A DNA stretch of 64,000 nucleotides, taken from contig JBJEKW010000011.1 of the NCBI GenBank assembly GCA_051878835.1, positions 1 through 64,000 on the forward strand, written 5' to 3'. This DNA is from Olsenella_K sp051878835 (GTDB taxonomy: Bacteria; Actinomycetota; Coriobacteriia; Coriobacteriales; Atopobiaceae). The translations under genes and the position numbers were made by a program. The notes beneath the pieces are model-generated. The model did not search any database. It was not told the DNA's origin and saw only the letters and a program-made list of their open reading frames with translations. Positions 52,901 to 60,592 of this stretch are shown here, piece after piece. The number at the start of each line of letters is the position of its first letter. The stretch's first letter is position 1.

Positions 52901-53427
52901 ACCGCCGCCTCGCACTCCTCGACCAGGTTCCTGGAGTGGATGGACGCCGCGTATTGCGCCACCAGGTTCAGGGCCTGTAGCTCGGCGGGGGTCAGCTGAT
53001 CCAGCCCGGGATTGTCATCGGCGATCCTGCCGGAATCATCCAGGCGCAGGTGGCCCAGCGTACGACGGGCCAGGTCTTCCAACACGCGCACGGCACCGGG
53101 GCTGCGCACCAGGGAGGGCGCGTCTACCGCCTCGGCCTGAGACAGCAGCCTATGCATCAGGATGGTGCGGGCATCGCCGTCTACCAGGTGCGATCCGTCT
53201 CCCCAGATCTCCCACAGCTCGCTGAGCCACGTACGTGGGGTCGTGGTCTTCACGCCCAGAGCAAGCCCGTGTGCACCGGACAGGAGCCTGAACGCATCCA
53301 GCTGCATCTGGAACGAGGGGACCAGCAGCACCGCCTCGCCGCGCGACGCCAGCGCCTCCGAAAGGGCGTGCTGCGTCGTGGGACCCGCGGGCTGCAGTTG
53401 GACCGTGTGCAATATCTGAAGCGCCAT
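49912..53427 (-). CDS. addB: AddB-like helicase/nuclease subunit
   Basis: The partner of AddA. The 1171-residue protein has an N-terminal inactivated helicase region and a C-terminal nuclease (GTIDRVDVDSHG, IVIDYKHKKGNASF) with the iron-sulphur cysteines: one in ETYLECPYKWF and three in SCKYCPVMNC. The N-terminal Walker A expected in Firmicute AddB is missing (the corresponding region reads AVLLVPSFQMQLDAF), so only AddA supplies a canonical motor site. The last Cys spacing (C-x2-C-x4-C) is one residue shorter than usual. ATG 53427 is used with AGGTGG upstream; GTG 53436 is possible. Confidence 0.85.
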   Translation of the reverse strand: MALQILHTVQLQPAGPTTQHALSEALASRGEAVLLVPSFQMQLDAFRLLSGAHGLALGVKTTTPRTWLSELWEIWGDGSHLVDGDARTILMHRLLSQAEAVDAPSLVRSPGAVRVLEDLARRTLGHLRLDDSGRIADDNPGLDQLTPAELQALNLVAQYAASIHSRNLVEECEAAVRLPSLLRQQGVRLPAVVAAGFLQMERPVRDLLAGLSTLTDVTLVLRRQNPDVGTMASEAVELVRREALDLGAEVLPEADASGEACAEADVAGGQPSQGSDCAPELSQLTERVFRGADDQVMQPAGAFGVLLPSGPAAEAEALAQSIARMTQDPSVRHVVASAPDALRAWRELAPKLSARGIGVRAQLTQQATQTVSGRAFLEFVDSVGQLTDLAGRWHDPFDDVRELVESRGGSMGGIEANAADSLGANGHQMSDWSWWPPTTLVDFLMSDLSGMSVAAATRLDASWRKKNFLSPQDVLNDLTNQKTTSTYVARATQELLRGRLGSAANRLLQRFQEQGPADHQPSADKNPGMSGVSNEGHDDVFASHSGELARNEAKGVLGAVVRIAQTMRSLGDPKDPTVEEGPSLVQLAQEFQQAFDHCSIVVRPYVPAGVADAPLVEILPPHAVAARAPRSADAVVLCGQTSVESGIPTGDDVVSALVCALGVEPQDDPMARARATFGSQLEVARRRLVMERTIYDAQSKECFNSVVLTEVLACYGVTEGLGADEIVETLRGRKVVRDAGVPEAGGSEADGQDASQSLLEGTLSEENAFANLLPLGQVPPVRQSVPQRQVDVLDPSLLPLVVVPNNPREAQLLQGKPLLSATQLETYLECPYKWFSLRRLNLGPIDAGFSATAMGTFVHSVMEITHRTMLENALAQMGDTAAEQLQQNLSMQVEGCRASSNDPNSVKCEKGILDQTFWDNLRQQYETSRRKRPDAPLIPHTPEDVGSILQMHKDLMNVVDFESQLLSGYEPRAFELSFGRPSVGLVEYAGAYIKGTIDRVDVDSHGHAIVIDYKHKKGNASFTKEYDVFSRDGYDAAADQEQGFKIPRHVQALMYGQVLRRSHPELTVVGSVYMATRTPQTIAGAVDANSLDNVWGDLKPSKGTVAAMGVPSSADFGQGDSKGLYALMDATEQAVAQKIQQMMDGQIAANPLDKQSCKYCPVMNCKLRIQG

Positions 53428-53555
53428 TGCGACCACCTAGTTGTCGTCAACCGGTTCTTCCGAAGTGCGAACCGTCCAACCATAGTAGCCAAACGCCGGG
53501 ACATCAACGAATGCGGGCGACCACAGCCGCGCGCTTGCCCGATGGGCAGCGAGGC

Positions 53556-53858
53556 CTAATGCTCTTCTTGCCCCAGGCGGTCAAGGACCAGACGATAGCC
53601 GCCCTCAGGCCCATTCAGACACTTCGAGACGCGGCTCACCGTGGTCGAGCTGGCCCCCGTCAACTTGGACACCTGGACATACGAGGTCCCGCCATCCAGC
53701 AGGCTGGCAACCTCCAGGCGCTGAGCCAGGTCCTCGATCTCGCGCGTGGTGCACAGGTCCACCAGAAATGCGGCAGACTCCTCGGGAGTGCGCAGCGTGC
53801 AAAGGGCATCCAGCAGCTTTTGAGCACTCTGCCGTGCCAGAAGTTCCTGCCCGTTCAT
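53556..53858 (-). CDS. YerC/TrpR-family regulator
   Basis: A 100-residue helical DNA-binding protein of the TrpR-related YerC/YecD family: TREIEDLAQRLEVASLLDGG, then helix-turn-helix SYVQVSKLTGASSTTVSRVSKCL. ATG 53858 has AAGGAG four bases upstream; a longer frame from 53882 lacks a site. It precedes addB-addA in the same direction with a 129-base gap. The effector is unknown: TrpR binds tryptophan, but YerC proteins are not proven to. A perfect inverted repeat at 53897-53916 overlaps the likely -10 of its promoter and could be its own operator. Confidence 0.85.
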   Translation of the reverse strand: MNGQELLARQSAQKLLDALCTLRTPEESAAFLVDLCTTREIEDLAQRLEVASLLDGGTSYVQVSKLTGASSTTVSRVSKCLNGPEGGYRLVLDRLGQEEH

Positions 53859-54197
53859 AGCACTCCTTGCCTTCGAACCCAAAAGACGCGTCCCTACACT
53901 TTAGCGCATTAAAGTGCCCATGGGAGCAAGTCCGCACGAAGATGAGCAGAAGGGGCCATCGTGTCGCCGCCATACCTGGCACGCCCGCAGCGCCCAGGTG
54001 CTGCCGCGCGGCTCAGAATCATTCGACTCGAAGCCCCAGCAGCGGTGGCAACCCGTTTCAGTGGCCAAAACCCGACACCTGTATGCAAATTGATGGGTAT
54101 CGTGTGGTCTCCCCTCGTGCGGGCTGGCACGGAAATGGCAGGGTCCGCATGGGGTATATGGTAGAAGCTGAGTCGGATACGACAGAAAGGACTCACC
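53859..54197. other. intergenic region between the yerC-like and holin-like genes
   Basis: These 339 bases hold the divergent upstream regions of the YerC-family gene (inverted repeat at 53897-53916) and of the holin-family gene (GTATATGG-type -10 near 54155). The middle has no visible gene or repeat. Confidence 0.6.
53897..53916. promoter_or_regulatory. perfect inverted repeat upstream of the YerC-family gene
   Basis: CACTTTA-N6-TAAAGTG lies about 40 bases before the start and contains TAAAGT in -10 position on the minus strand. It has the shape of an operator for a dimeric repressor such as the YerC-type protein itself. The ligand and binding are inferred. Confidence 0.5.
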
Positions 54198-54560
54198 ATG
54201 AGGTTCATCGGAAGGTGGTTCGTGACCGCGTTCGCAGCCGCCGTGGCAATAGCGCTCATCCCAGGCATCAGGGCCGTGGGAGGCTGGGTCGGCATCATCA
54301 GCGTGGCCTTCATCCTGGCGCTGGTCAACGCAACGGTGAAGCCCATCATGCAGGCGCTGGCCCTGCCCCTGACGTTGCTGACGCTGGGCATCTTCTACCT
54401 GGTCGTCAATGCCCTGGTACTCGAGCTGGCCAGCTGGCTGTCCATGGGCATCTTTGGCTCGGGCATATACATATCCAGCTTTAGCGCTGCGTTTTTCGGT
54501 GCCATTATCATTTCGATCGTATCCATGATCACCGAGGGCGCCACCGGCCTGGGAGCGTAG
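54198..54560 (+). CDS. phage-holin-family (YvlD-type) membrane protein
   Basis: A 120-residue protein with four hydrophobic helices (WFVTAFAAAVAIALIPGIRA, IISVAFILALV, LTLLTLGIFYLVVNALVLEL and FGAIIISIVSMI). The pattern, with the NATVKPIMQALALPLTLLTL motif, is that of the PF04020 phage-holin family (YvlD). These are chromosomal membrane proteins in many Gram-positive bacteria and are not evidence of a prophage. GAAAGGA precedes the ATG. Function is unknown. Confidence 0.87.
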   Translation: MRFIGRWFVTAFAAAVAIALIPGIRAVGGWVGIISVAFILALVNATVKPIMQALALPLTLLTLGIFYLVVNALVLELASWLSMGIFGSGIYISSFSAAFFGAIIISIVSMITEGATGLGA

Positions 54561-54653
54561 CCTGCAACCGTAGCTTGCAACCGTAGCCCGCTACCAGCCC
54601 CAACGTCTGCGTCCAATCGAAGTTCCATATATCGCCGCAGTTCAAATTCTTTC

Positions 54654-54692
54654 GAAAGCAGTCGAGCGCATCTTTGCTACTCGGCTGCTTTC
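54654..54692 (+). terminator. hairpin after the holin-family gene
   Basis: A 13-bp inverted repeat (54654-54666 with 54680-54692, one G-U pair), with GTTT after it. It is a possible weak terminator. Confidence 0.4.
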
Positions 54693-55563
54693 GTTTGCCG
54701 CCGATTTTGCCGGTGAGTGGTTCGTCACTGGACAGCACGTCGCCAAGTAGCTTGTCGCCAAGTAGCTCGTCTCCGAAAATGACCCCTGGGTGACCTTCTC
54801 GCCGACAGTTTCTTTCCGACGACATGCTTCCAATGGCGGTCGTTCTTCGGCTTCCCGCTCGCGACAATAGGCTCGCTCTGCCAATCGCACCGCGAACGCG
54901 CGCCACCTTTCCACATCAGCTGCATCCTCCGCAGCCTTCATCCGCTAGATCACCAGTGCGGTTACTACACGCATGGGCGTTTGAGCCCACATCGCCATGC
55001 ACCAGCGGATCCAATGCGTCAGCGTGTGCAGACCAACCAGGAGTGGGCACCCAGACCTGGGGACTCTGCACCAGGCGGTGCAGACTAACCAGAAATGGGC
55101 ACCCAGACCCGCCTACTCTGCATCACACGAGCTTAACCTCGAGAACTCGCAAGCTCTCTACCTGGCCTTTTGCAAGAAGGGAAATTTCACTTGATGCAAG
55201 CTACGCAGTTATGGGTACCCAGACCCGTCGACTCTGCACCAGGCGGTGCAGACCAACCAGAAGTGGGTACCCACAGGTCCGACTTCTGCATTCAGAAATC
55301 TCCACCCTCAAAACACTGAGGCCTTGACCTGGGCTTTTGCAATAGGAGCAAATCCACTCCCTGCAAAGGTGGGAGGTGTGGGCGCCCGCAGGTCCGACCC
55401 TTGCAGAAATCCCTGCGGAACTCCGAGGTGTGGGCGCCCGCAGGTCCGACCTTTGCAGCATCGCCTGCGCAAAAGCCAGGTCTGGGCGTCCTCGACGGGG
55501 AATGCGGTTCAATCCAGGCAAAGGCCCCATGGCTCGCAGCCCCCGACCTGTGCTTTTGCTAGA

Positions 55564-55740
55564 AGGGAAATCACCGCCAGAAGGGGAATCACCCGAGTGA
55601 AATCCTCAACAGAGGGGAAATCCCCGCCAAAAGGGAAATCCCCGCCAGAAGGGAAATCCCCGCCAGAAGGGAAATCACCCGAGTGAAATCCTCGACAGAG
55701 GGGAAATCCCCGCCAAAAGGGAAATCCCCAGCGAGGGCAG
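55564..55740. repeat. 18-bp tandem repeat, nested in an 86-base unit
   Basis: Units resemble GGGAAATCCCCGCCAGAA. Two larger blocks, each holding ACCCGAGTGAAATCCTC(A/G)ACAGAG plus 18-bp units, are 86 bases apart (55591 and 55677). The array runs into the scaffold gap, which it probably caused. Confidence 0.85.
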
Positions 55741-55882
55741 TGCCGTGCTNNNNNNNNNNNNNNNNNNNNNNNNNNNNNNNNNNNNNNNNNNNNNNNNNNN
55801 NNNNNNNNNNNNNNNNNNNNNNNNNNNNNNNNNNNNNNNNNNNNNNNNNAAGGGAAATCCCCAGCGAGGGCAGTGCCGTGCT
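55717..55882. other. scaffold gap with duplicated 33-base flanks
   Basis: The 33 bases at 55717-55749 are repeated exactly at 55850-55882 around 100 Ns. As at 17599, this looks like contig ends sharing one k-mer; the real array length is unknown. Confidence 0.88.
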
Positions 55883-56094
55883 GGGCCCCTCGACGCCCAC
55901 GCGACATAGAAAAGGCGACCCAGGTCGCATGGACCCGGGCCGCCCCACCGATACCTGGTTAGGCTACAACTTGCAGGCCTTCCTCCTGCAGGCCACGGCA
56001 GATCGCACAAGCAAGCCACGGCTTCCCGCAGCAACCTGCCACCGCCGCAACCGTCCGCGACACGCTATGGCATGCCGCGAACACCGGAGGCAAG

Positions 56095-57255
56095 CTACGC
56101 CATAATCTTGCGGAACAGGTCCTTGACCTGCTCGGGTGTGGCCTCGCGCGGGTTGCCGGGATAGCAGGCATCCGCCAGGGCGTCCTTGGCCAGCTGGTCC
56201 AGGTCCTCCTCGACCAGGCCCTTGCAGGTCTTCGGGATGTCCACGTCCTCGGACAGCTGCTTCACGGCGGCGATGGCGGCGTCGGCTGCCTGGTCGTCGG
56301 TCATACCCGTGGTGTCAACGCCCATGGCGCGAGCCACGTCGCCCAGACGCTTGGTCACGACGGGCTTGTTGAACTCCATGACGATGGGCAGCAGCATTGC
56401 GCAGGCGACGCCGTGGGGCGTGTCGTAGTGCGCGGACAGGGTGTGGGCCATCGAGTGGTCGATACCCAGGCCCACGTTCGAGAAGCCCATGCCGGCGATG
56501 TACTGGCCCAGGGCCATGGCCTCGCGGCCGCTGCCTGCCTTGCCGCTCTTCGCCTCGGCGTAGGCGTCACGCAGGTGATGCGAGATCAGCTTGATGGCCT
56601 CGAGGTGGAACATGTCGGTGAGCTCCCAGGCGGCCTTCGTGGTGTAGCCCTCGATGGCGTGCGTCAGGGCGTCCATGCCGGTGGAGGCGGTCAGGCCGGC
56701 GGGCATGGAGGCCATCATGTCGGGGTCGATGACGGCGACCTCGGGGGCGTCGTTGGTGTCGACGCACACGAACTTGCGGACCTTCTCGGGGTCGGTGATC
56801 ACGTAGTTGATCGTGACCTCAGCGGCGGTGCCGGCGGTCGTGGGGACGGCGATGGTGAACACGGCGTGCTTCTTGGTCGGGGCAACGCCCTCCAGGCTCC
56901 TGACATCAGCGAACTCGGGGTTGTTCACGATGACGCCGATGGCCTTGGCGGTATCCATGGCCGAGCCGCCGCCGATGGCCACGATGGCCTTGGCGCCGGA
57001 CTCCTTGAAGGCCTTCACGCCGTCCTGCACGTTCTGGATGGTGGGGTTGGGCTTGACCTCGTCGTACAGGCTCCACTTGATGCCGGCAGCATCCAGAAGG
57101 TCCGTCACCTTGTTGGTGACGCCGAACTTCACCAGGCTGGGATCGGAGCTCACGAACACGTGGTCATAGCCACGGCGGGACAGCTCGCCCGGAATCTCCT
57201 TGATGGCGCCGGAACCATGGTACGAGATGGTGTTCAAAACGATGCGGTTAGCCAT
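56095..57255 (-). CDS. iron-containing alcohol dehydrogenase (FucO-like)
   Basis: A 386-residue group III NAD(P)-dependent alcohol dehydrogenase resembling lactaldehyde/propanediol oxidoreductase. Cofactor region AIGGGSAMDTAKAIGV, then the metal ligands in STGMDALTHAIEGY (Asp, His) and GIDHSMAHTLSAHYDTPHG (His pair). Length fits FucO. It would reduce an aldehyde to an alcohol in fermentation; the substrate is not set. AAGGAGG precedes ATG 57255. A strong terminator at 57338-57365 separates it from the upstream membrane-protein gene. Confidence 0.92.
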   Translation of the reverse strand: MANRIVLNTISYHGSGAIKEIPGELSRRGYDHVFVSSDPSLVKFGVTNKVTDLLDAAGIKWSLYDEVKPNPTIQNVQDGVKAFKESGAKAIVAIGGGSAMDTAKAIGVIVNNPEFADVRSLEGVAPTKKHAVFTIAVPTTAGTAAEVTINYVITDPEKVRKFVCVDTNDAPEVAVIDPDMMASMPAGLTASTGMDALTHAIEGYTTKAAWELTDMFHLEAIKLISHHLRDAYAEAKSGKAGSGREAMALGQYIAGMGFSNVGLGIDHSMAHTLSAHYDTPHGVACAMLLPIVMEFNKPVVTKRLGDVARAMGVDTTGMTDDQAADAAIAAVKQLSEDVDIPKTCKGLVEEDLDQLAKDALADACYPGNPREATPEQVKDLFRKIMA

Positions 57256-57337
57256 ATTGACCCTCCTTGGTCGTATGTGACAAACGTCGCCTTCGCGCTC
57301 GGGCAGGTGCCCCAGGCGAAGCGGGTCCGGCTCCCAC

Positions 57338-57365
57338 AAAAAAGGGAGGAGCCAAAGCCCCTCCC
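57338..57365 (-). terminator. intrinsic terminator upstream of the alcohol dehydrogenase gene
   Basis: On the minus strand, a 9-bp stem (57357-57365 with 57344-57352, one G-U pair) with a TTTG loop and six T (57338-57343). It ends the small membrane-protein transcript. Confidence 0.87.
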
Positions 57366-57461
57366 TACTATTCCTATATGTGACCGCCGACACATCGCAC
57401 TTTCCGTCAACGGTTTCGCTTTGCCTCTGTCAGCGGTATGTCCATACGTAAAATTACCGAC

Positions 57462-58025
57462 TTAACGCCGCATGCTGCCCGAGCGCTCGCGCTCGGCACG
57501 GCGGACGGCGTCGGGACGGCGACCGGGCTTCTTGCCCTGGCGTCCCCTGGGCTCGTCCTCCCACCTCAGGTCAAAGAAGGACGACCACGGGTCGCCACGG
57601 CGCACCTCCACTCCGTAGCGCACGTCGGAGTGAGCCTGCTCGCGGCGCATGATGCGTGCGCCAAAGTCAAAGAACAGGCCCGACAGCACGGCGGGCACCA
57701 GCCAGACTCCCACGTACAGGAAGTCGGACGCCGACACCAGCGCGTCAAAGACCGACACGATGAACACCGCGTAGATCACGAGGGCGTGCAGCAGGGCCAG
57801 CCTGGTGAGGGCGCGAGCGGTGCCGCGCGTACGGCGCTGCACGACCTCGCCCATGATGAAGCTGAACGGAGCCGCCGCGATGGCAAAGGGCAGAAGAAAG
57901 AGGAACGCCCAGTGTCCGTGCGCCAGGCCGCTGGTGCTCGACAGCACGGGTCCCATGAGGGCCAGCACAAACAGAACTATGTAGGAGACCCACAACGGCA
58001 TGAGCTTCTGGAATGTTTTGCCCAT
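57462..58025 (-). CDS. small polytopic membrane protein
   Basis: A 187-residue protein with four hydrophobic segments (WVSYIVLFVLALMGPVL, FLFLLPFAIAAAPFSFIMG, LLHALVIYAVFIVSVF and LYVGVWLVPAVLSGLFF), followed by a basic cytoplasmic tail rich in Arg. No family is recognised. ATG 58025 with GAGGACGAA upstream is preferred to the longer frame from 58064. It lies downstream of the dap cluster in the same direction, 130 bases after dapH. Confidence 0.68.
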   Translation of the reverse strand: MGKTFQKLMPLWVSYIVLFVLALMGPVLSSTSGLAHGHWAFLFLLPFAIAAAPFSFIMGEVVQRRTRGTARALTRLALLHALVIYAVFIVSVFDALVSASDFLYVGVWLVPAVLSGLFFDFGARIMRREQAHSDVRYGVEVRRGDPWSSFFDLRWEDEPRGRQGKKPGRRPDAVRRAERERSGSMRR

Positions 58026-58155
58026 TTCGTCCTCACATTGCGACACGGATACGCCTATGAGCATAGGCCAAATGCCGTGCGCTCCCTTCCAAATTCTGCC
58101 CCCTGTCGACGAATTACACGCAAAAGCTGCAGGATGCTCGCTCCTGGCGGGGCAC

Positions 58156-58860
58156 CTACAGCGTGCGCAGCGCGTCTACCAGCGCGGTCTTCGATGCGGT
58201 CTTCTGGTCCTTCTGCTTTATGACCTTGGCGGGGCAGCCTGCCACCACGGCGCCGGCGGGCACGTCGGAGATCACCACGGCACCGGCAGCCACAACGGCG
58301 CCCTTGCCCACGCGGCAGCCCTCCAGAACCACGGCGTTCGCGCCGATCATGACGTCGTCCTCGATGACCACGGGCGTGGCCGAGGCGGGCTCCACGACGC
58401 CGGCCAGCACGGTGCCCGCGCCGATGTGGCAGTGCTTGCCCACGGTGGCGCGGCCGCCCAGGACGCAGCCCATGTCGATCATGGTGCCCTCGCCCACGAT
58501 GGCGCCTATGTTGATGACGGCACCCATCATGATGACCGCGTTGTCGCCAATCTCCACGCGGTCGCGGATGATGGCGCCGGGCTCGATGCGCGCGTTCACG
58601 CCCTTGATGTCCAGCAGCGGCACGCCGGAGTTGCGGCGGTCGCACTCGATGACGACGTCCTCCAGTTGGTCGGCGCTGGCCTCCAGCACGGGGCGCAGCT
58701 CGGAGTAGTCGGCAAAGACCACCTTGCTGTCGCCGTCGCCAAACACGTGCGCGTCCGCGGGGTAGGCCACCTGGGCGCCCGGCTTCTGGCACACGTACGC
58801 CTTCACGGGCGTCTTCTTTGGGGCGCTCGCGATGAAGTCAATGATCTCCTGTGCATCCAT
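58156..58860 (-). CDS. dapH: tetrahydrodipicolinate N-acetyltransferase
   Basis: Acetylates tetrahydrodipicolinate at the entry of the acetylase branch of diaminopimelate synthesis. The 234-residue protein begins MDAQEIIDFIASAPKKTPVK, like B. subtilis DapH, and contains the left-handed beta-helix hexapeptide repeats (VEIGDNAVIMMGAVINIGAI, TVGKHCHIGAGTVLAG). Length supports DapH rather than the succinylating DapD. The 5-prime context AGAAAGAAG precedes ATG 58860. Last gene of the lysine cluster; with the M20 deacetylase and aminotransferase it completes the acetyl route. Confidence 0.93.
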   Translation of the reverse strand: MDAQEIIDFIASAPKKTPVKAYVCQKPGAQVAYPADAHVFGDGDSKVVFADYSELRPVLEASADQLEDVVIECDRRNSGVPLLDIKGVNARIEPGAIIRDRVEIGDNAVIMMGAVINIGAIVGEGTMIDMGCVLGGRATVGKHCHIGAGTVLAGVVEPASATPVVIEDDVMIGANAVVLEGCRVGKGAVVAAGAVVISDVPAGAVVAGCPAKVIKQKDQKTASKTALVDALRTL

Positions 58861-58874
58861 GCGTGTTCTTCTTT

Positions 58875-59612
58875 CTATGAAAACATGAGGTCGTCGAAGG
58901 TGTAGAAGCCGGGGTCGCGCTGCAGCAGACGCTGGGCCGCGGCGACCGCGCCCTTCACGAAGATCTGCCTGCTGGCAGCGCGGTGCGTCAGGCACACCTC
59001 CTCGTCCGGGCCAAAGAAGTGCACCTCGTGCGTGCCGGCCACGGTGCCGCCGCGCAGCGAGTGCATGCCTATCTCGCCCGCGGGACGCGCGCCCACCATG
59101 CCTTCGCGGCCATAGACCACGGGGCGCTCGCCCGAGGGGTCCACCTCGGCCAGCAGCATGTTCGCCGTGCCGGACGGGGCGTCGGCCTTCTGGTTGTGGT
59201 GGGTCTCCACGATCTCGACGTCCCAGCCGGGAAGGGACTGCGCTGCCAGCCTGGTGGCGTGGCGCAGCACGGCCACGCCCAGCGAGTAGTTGCCCGACCA
59301 GATGACGCGAGAGGTCTGGCCCAGTGCGCGAATCTGTTGCAGCTCTTCGTCGGTGTAGCCCGTGGTGCCGCTCAGGAGGGCGCACCCGGTACGGCGGACG
59401 TAGGCCAGCACGTGCGGCAGCGACGCCTTGTTGCTGAAGTCGATGGCCAGGTCGGCGGCAGGCGCGTCCTGGTCCAGTTCCTGGCAGTTCGTGACGTCGT
59501 AGACGCCCAACAGCACGAAGCCGCCCTGGTCCTTCAGCTCCTGCGCTATGAGCTGGCCCATGCGGCCACCACCCACCAGCACGACCTTCGTGAGCTCGCT
59601 ACTCAATGACAC
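58875..59612 (-). CDS. dapB: 4-hydroxy-tetrahydrodipicolinate reductase
   Basis: Reduces the DapA product with NAD(P)H. The 245-residue protein has the Rossmann motif VVLVGGGRMGQL, the catalytic loop VETHHNQKADAPSGTA and GTTGYTDEEL. The GTG start at 59612 overlaps the 3-prime end of dapA by 14 bases; TTG 59606 is an alternative, with AAGGGGG nine bases upstream of it. The overlap implies coupled translation. dapH follows after 14 bases. Confidence 0.93.
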   Translation of the reverse strand: MSLSSELTKVVLVGGGRMGQLIAQELKDQGGFVLLGVYDVTNCQELDQDAPAADLAIDFSNKASLPHVLAYVRRTGCALLSGTTGYTDEELQQIRALGQTSRVIWSGNYSLGVAVLRHATRLAAQSLPGWDVEIVETHHNQKADAPSGTANMLLAEVDPSGERPVVYGREGMVGARPAGEIGMHSLRGGTVAGTHEVHFFGPDEEVCLTHRAASRQIFVKGAVAAAQRLLQRDPGFYTFDDLMFS

Positions 59613-60489
59613 CAGCCCCCTTCAGGGCGGCGGCGACCTGCGCGCGACCCTCGGCCGAGATGGTGGTCAGGGGCAGGCGGTAGGATTCCGTGATCATGCC
59701 CATCATGGCCAGCGCCGCCTTCACGGGGATGGGGTTCACCTCACAGAACAGGGCATGCACCAAATCCAGGCCGTCCAGCTGCGTGCGCAGCGCGGCCTGG
59801 TAGTCGCCCTGCAGGTAGCTCATGACCATGTCGTGCACCAGCTGGGGCTGGACGTTGGCCCACACGCTGATGACGCCCGAGCCGCCCAGGCTCAGGATGG
59901 GCACCACCATGTCGTCGTTGCCGCTGAACATCTTGAAGTCGGGACCCACGTACTTTGCCACCTGCGTCGCGTAGCTGATGGAGCCCGAGGCCTCCTTGAT
60001 GCCCAGCACGTTGGGGTGCTGGGCCAGGCGCGCCACGTTGCGCTCGCTGATGGAGCAGCCCGTGCGGCTGGGCACGTTGTACAGGATGGTGGGCAGGTCC
60101 ACCTGGTCCAGGACCGTGGTGAAGTGGCGGTAGACGCCCTCCTCGTTGGACTTGTTGTAGTACGGGGTAATCAGCAAAAGGCCGTCGCAGCCAATCATCT
60201 GCAGGCTCTTTGCCTTGTTCAGCGACTCGCGCGTGGAGTTGGAGCCGGCGCCGCCAATGACGGGGATGCGGCCGTTCACGCGGTTCACCACGTGCTGCGC
60301 CACGGCAACGTCCTCTGCGTCGGTCATCGTGGCCGACTCGCCGGAGGTGCCCAGCACCAGGATGCCGTCCGTGCCGTTCTCCAGGTGGAAGTCCACCAGG
60401 CGGTCCAGGGCGTCAAAGTCTATGTCGCCGTTGTCCTTGAACGGGGTCACCAGGGCCACGATCGAGCCCTTCAGGTCGTGCATGTCCAT
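59599..60489 (-). CDS. dapA: 4-hydroxy-tetrahydrodipicolinate synthase
   Basis: Condenses pyruvate with aspartate semialdehyde, the committed step to DAP and lysine. The 296-residue TIM-barrel protein has the Schiff-base Lys in GIKEASG, Tyr in YNVPSRTG and GTSGESATM near the start. ATG 60489 is preceded by AAAGGA. A loosely paired CTTCTTG/CAAGAAG hairpin lies between lysA and this gene (60541-60583). Part of lysA-dapA-dapB-dapH. Confidence 0.95.
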   Translation of the reverse strand: MDMHDLKGSIVALVTPFKDNGDIDFDALDRLVDFHLENGTDGILVLGTSGESATMTDAEDVAVAQHVVNRVNGRIPVIGGAGSNSTRESLNKAKSLQMIGCDGLLLITPYYNKSNEEGVYRHFTTVLDQVDLPTILYNVPSRTGCSISERNVARLAQHPNVLGIKEASGSISYATQVAKYVGPDFKMFSGNDDMVVPILSLGGSGVISVWANVQPQLVHDMVMSYLQGDYQAALRTQLDGLDLVHALFCEVNPIPVKAALAMMGMITESYRLPLTTISAEGRAQVAAALKGAGVIE

Positions 60490-60592
60490 CGTGCGTTCCT
60501 TTCGCCGTATGGCGCGGACTTGCCGCGCCCCTTTGCTTGCACTTCTTGCCTTGTGCTTATGAGTACAGAAGACTGCCAAGAAGAACTTTGCG

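Larger units (their letters stand above)
54561..56094. repeat. 1.5-kb non-coding repeat block with second scaffold gap (locus B)
   Basis: No gene is supported. 54654-54692 has a 13-bp inverted repeat. Two direct copies of GTCGCCAAGTAGCT lie near 54740-54770. 55015-55500 carries six or more copies of the palindrome-centred unit also seen at 18866-19215 (centres TGGGTACCCA, TGGGCACCC, TGGGCGCCC). 55560-55740 is an 18-bp tandem repeat nested in an 86-base unit. The 100-N gap (55750-55849) follows, with 33-base identical flanks. The last 210 bases show no gene. Confidence 0.75.

Noticed and set aside
54198..54560. Prophage remnant indicated by the holin-family gene
   Set aside because: The PF04020 group is chromosomal and not phage-specific; no other phage gene is nearby.
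54642..54941. 99-codon frame on the minus strand
   Set aside because: It spans a short direct repeat, has no good ribosome-binding site and no recognisable protein features.
55015..55500. CRISPR array
   Set aside because: Repeats are diverged and palindrome-centred, spacing is irregular, the sequence between units is itself repetitive, and no cas genes are near.
55246..55740. Coding sequence with a repeated hexapeptide in the 18-bp array
   Set aside because: The larger repeat unit is 86 bases, which is not a multiple of three; there is no ribosome-binding site, and the frame runs into the gap.
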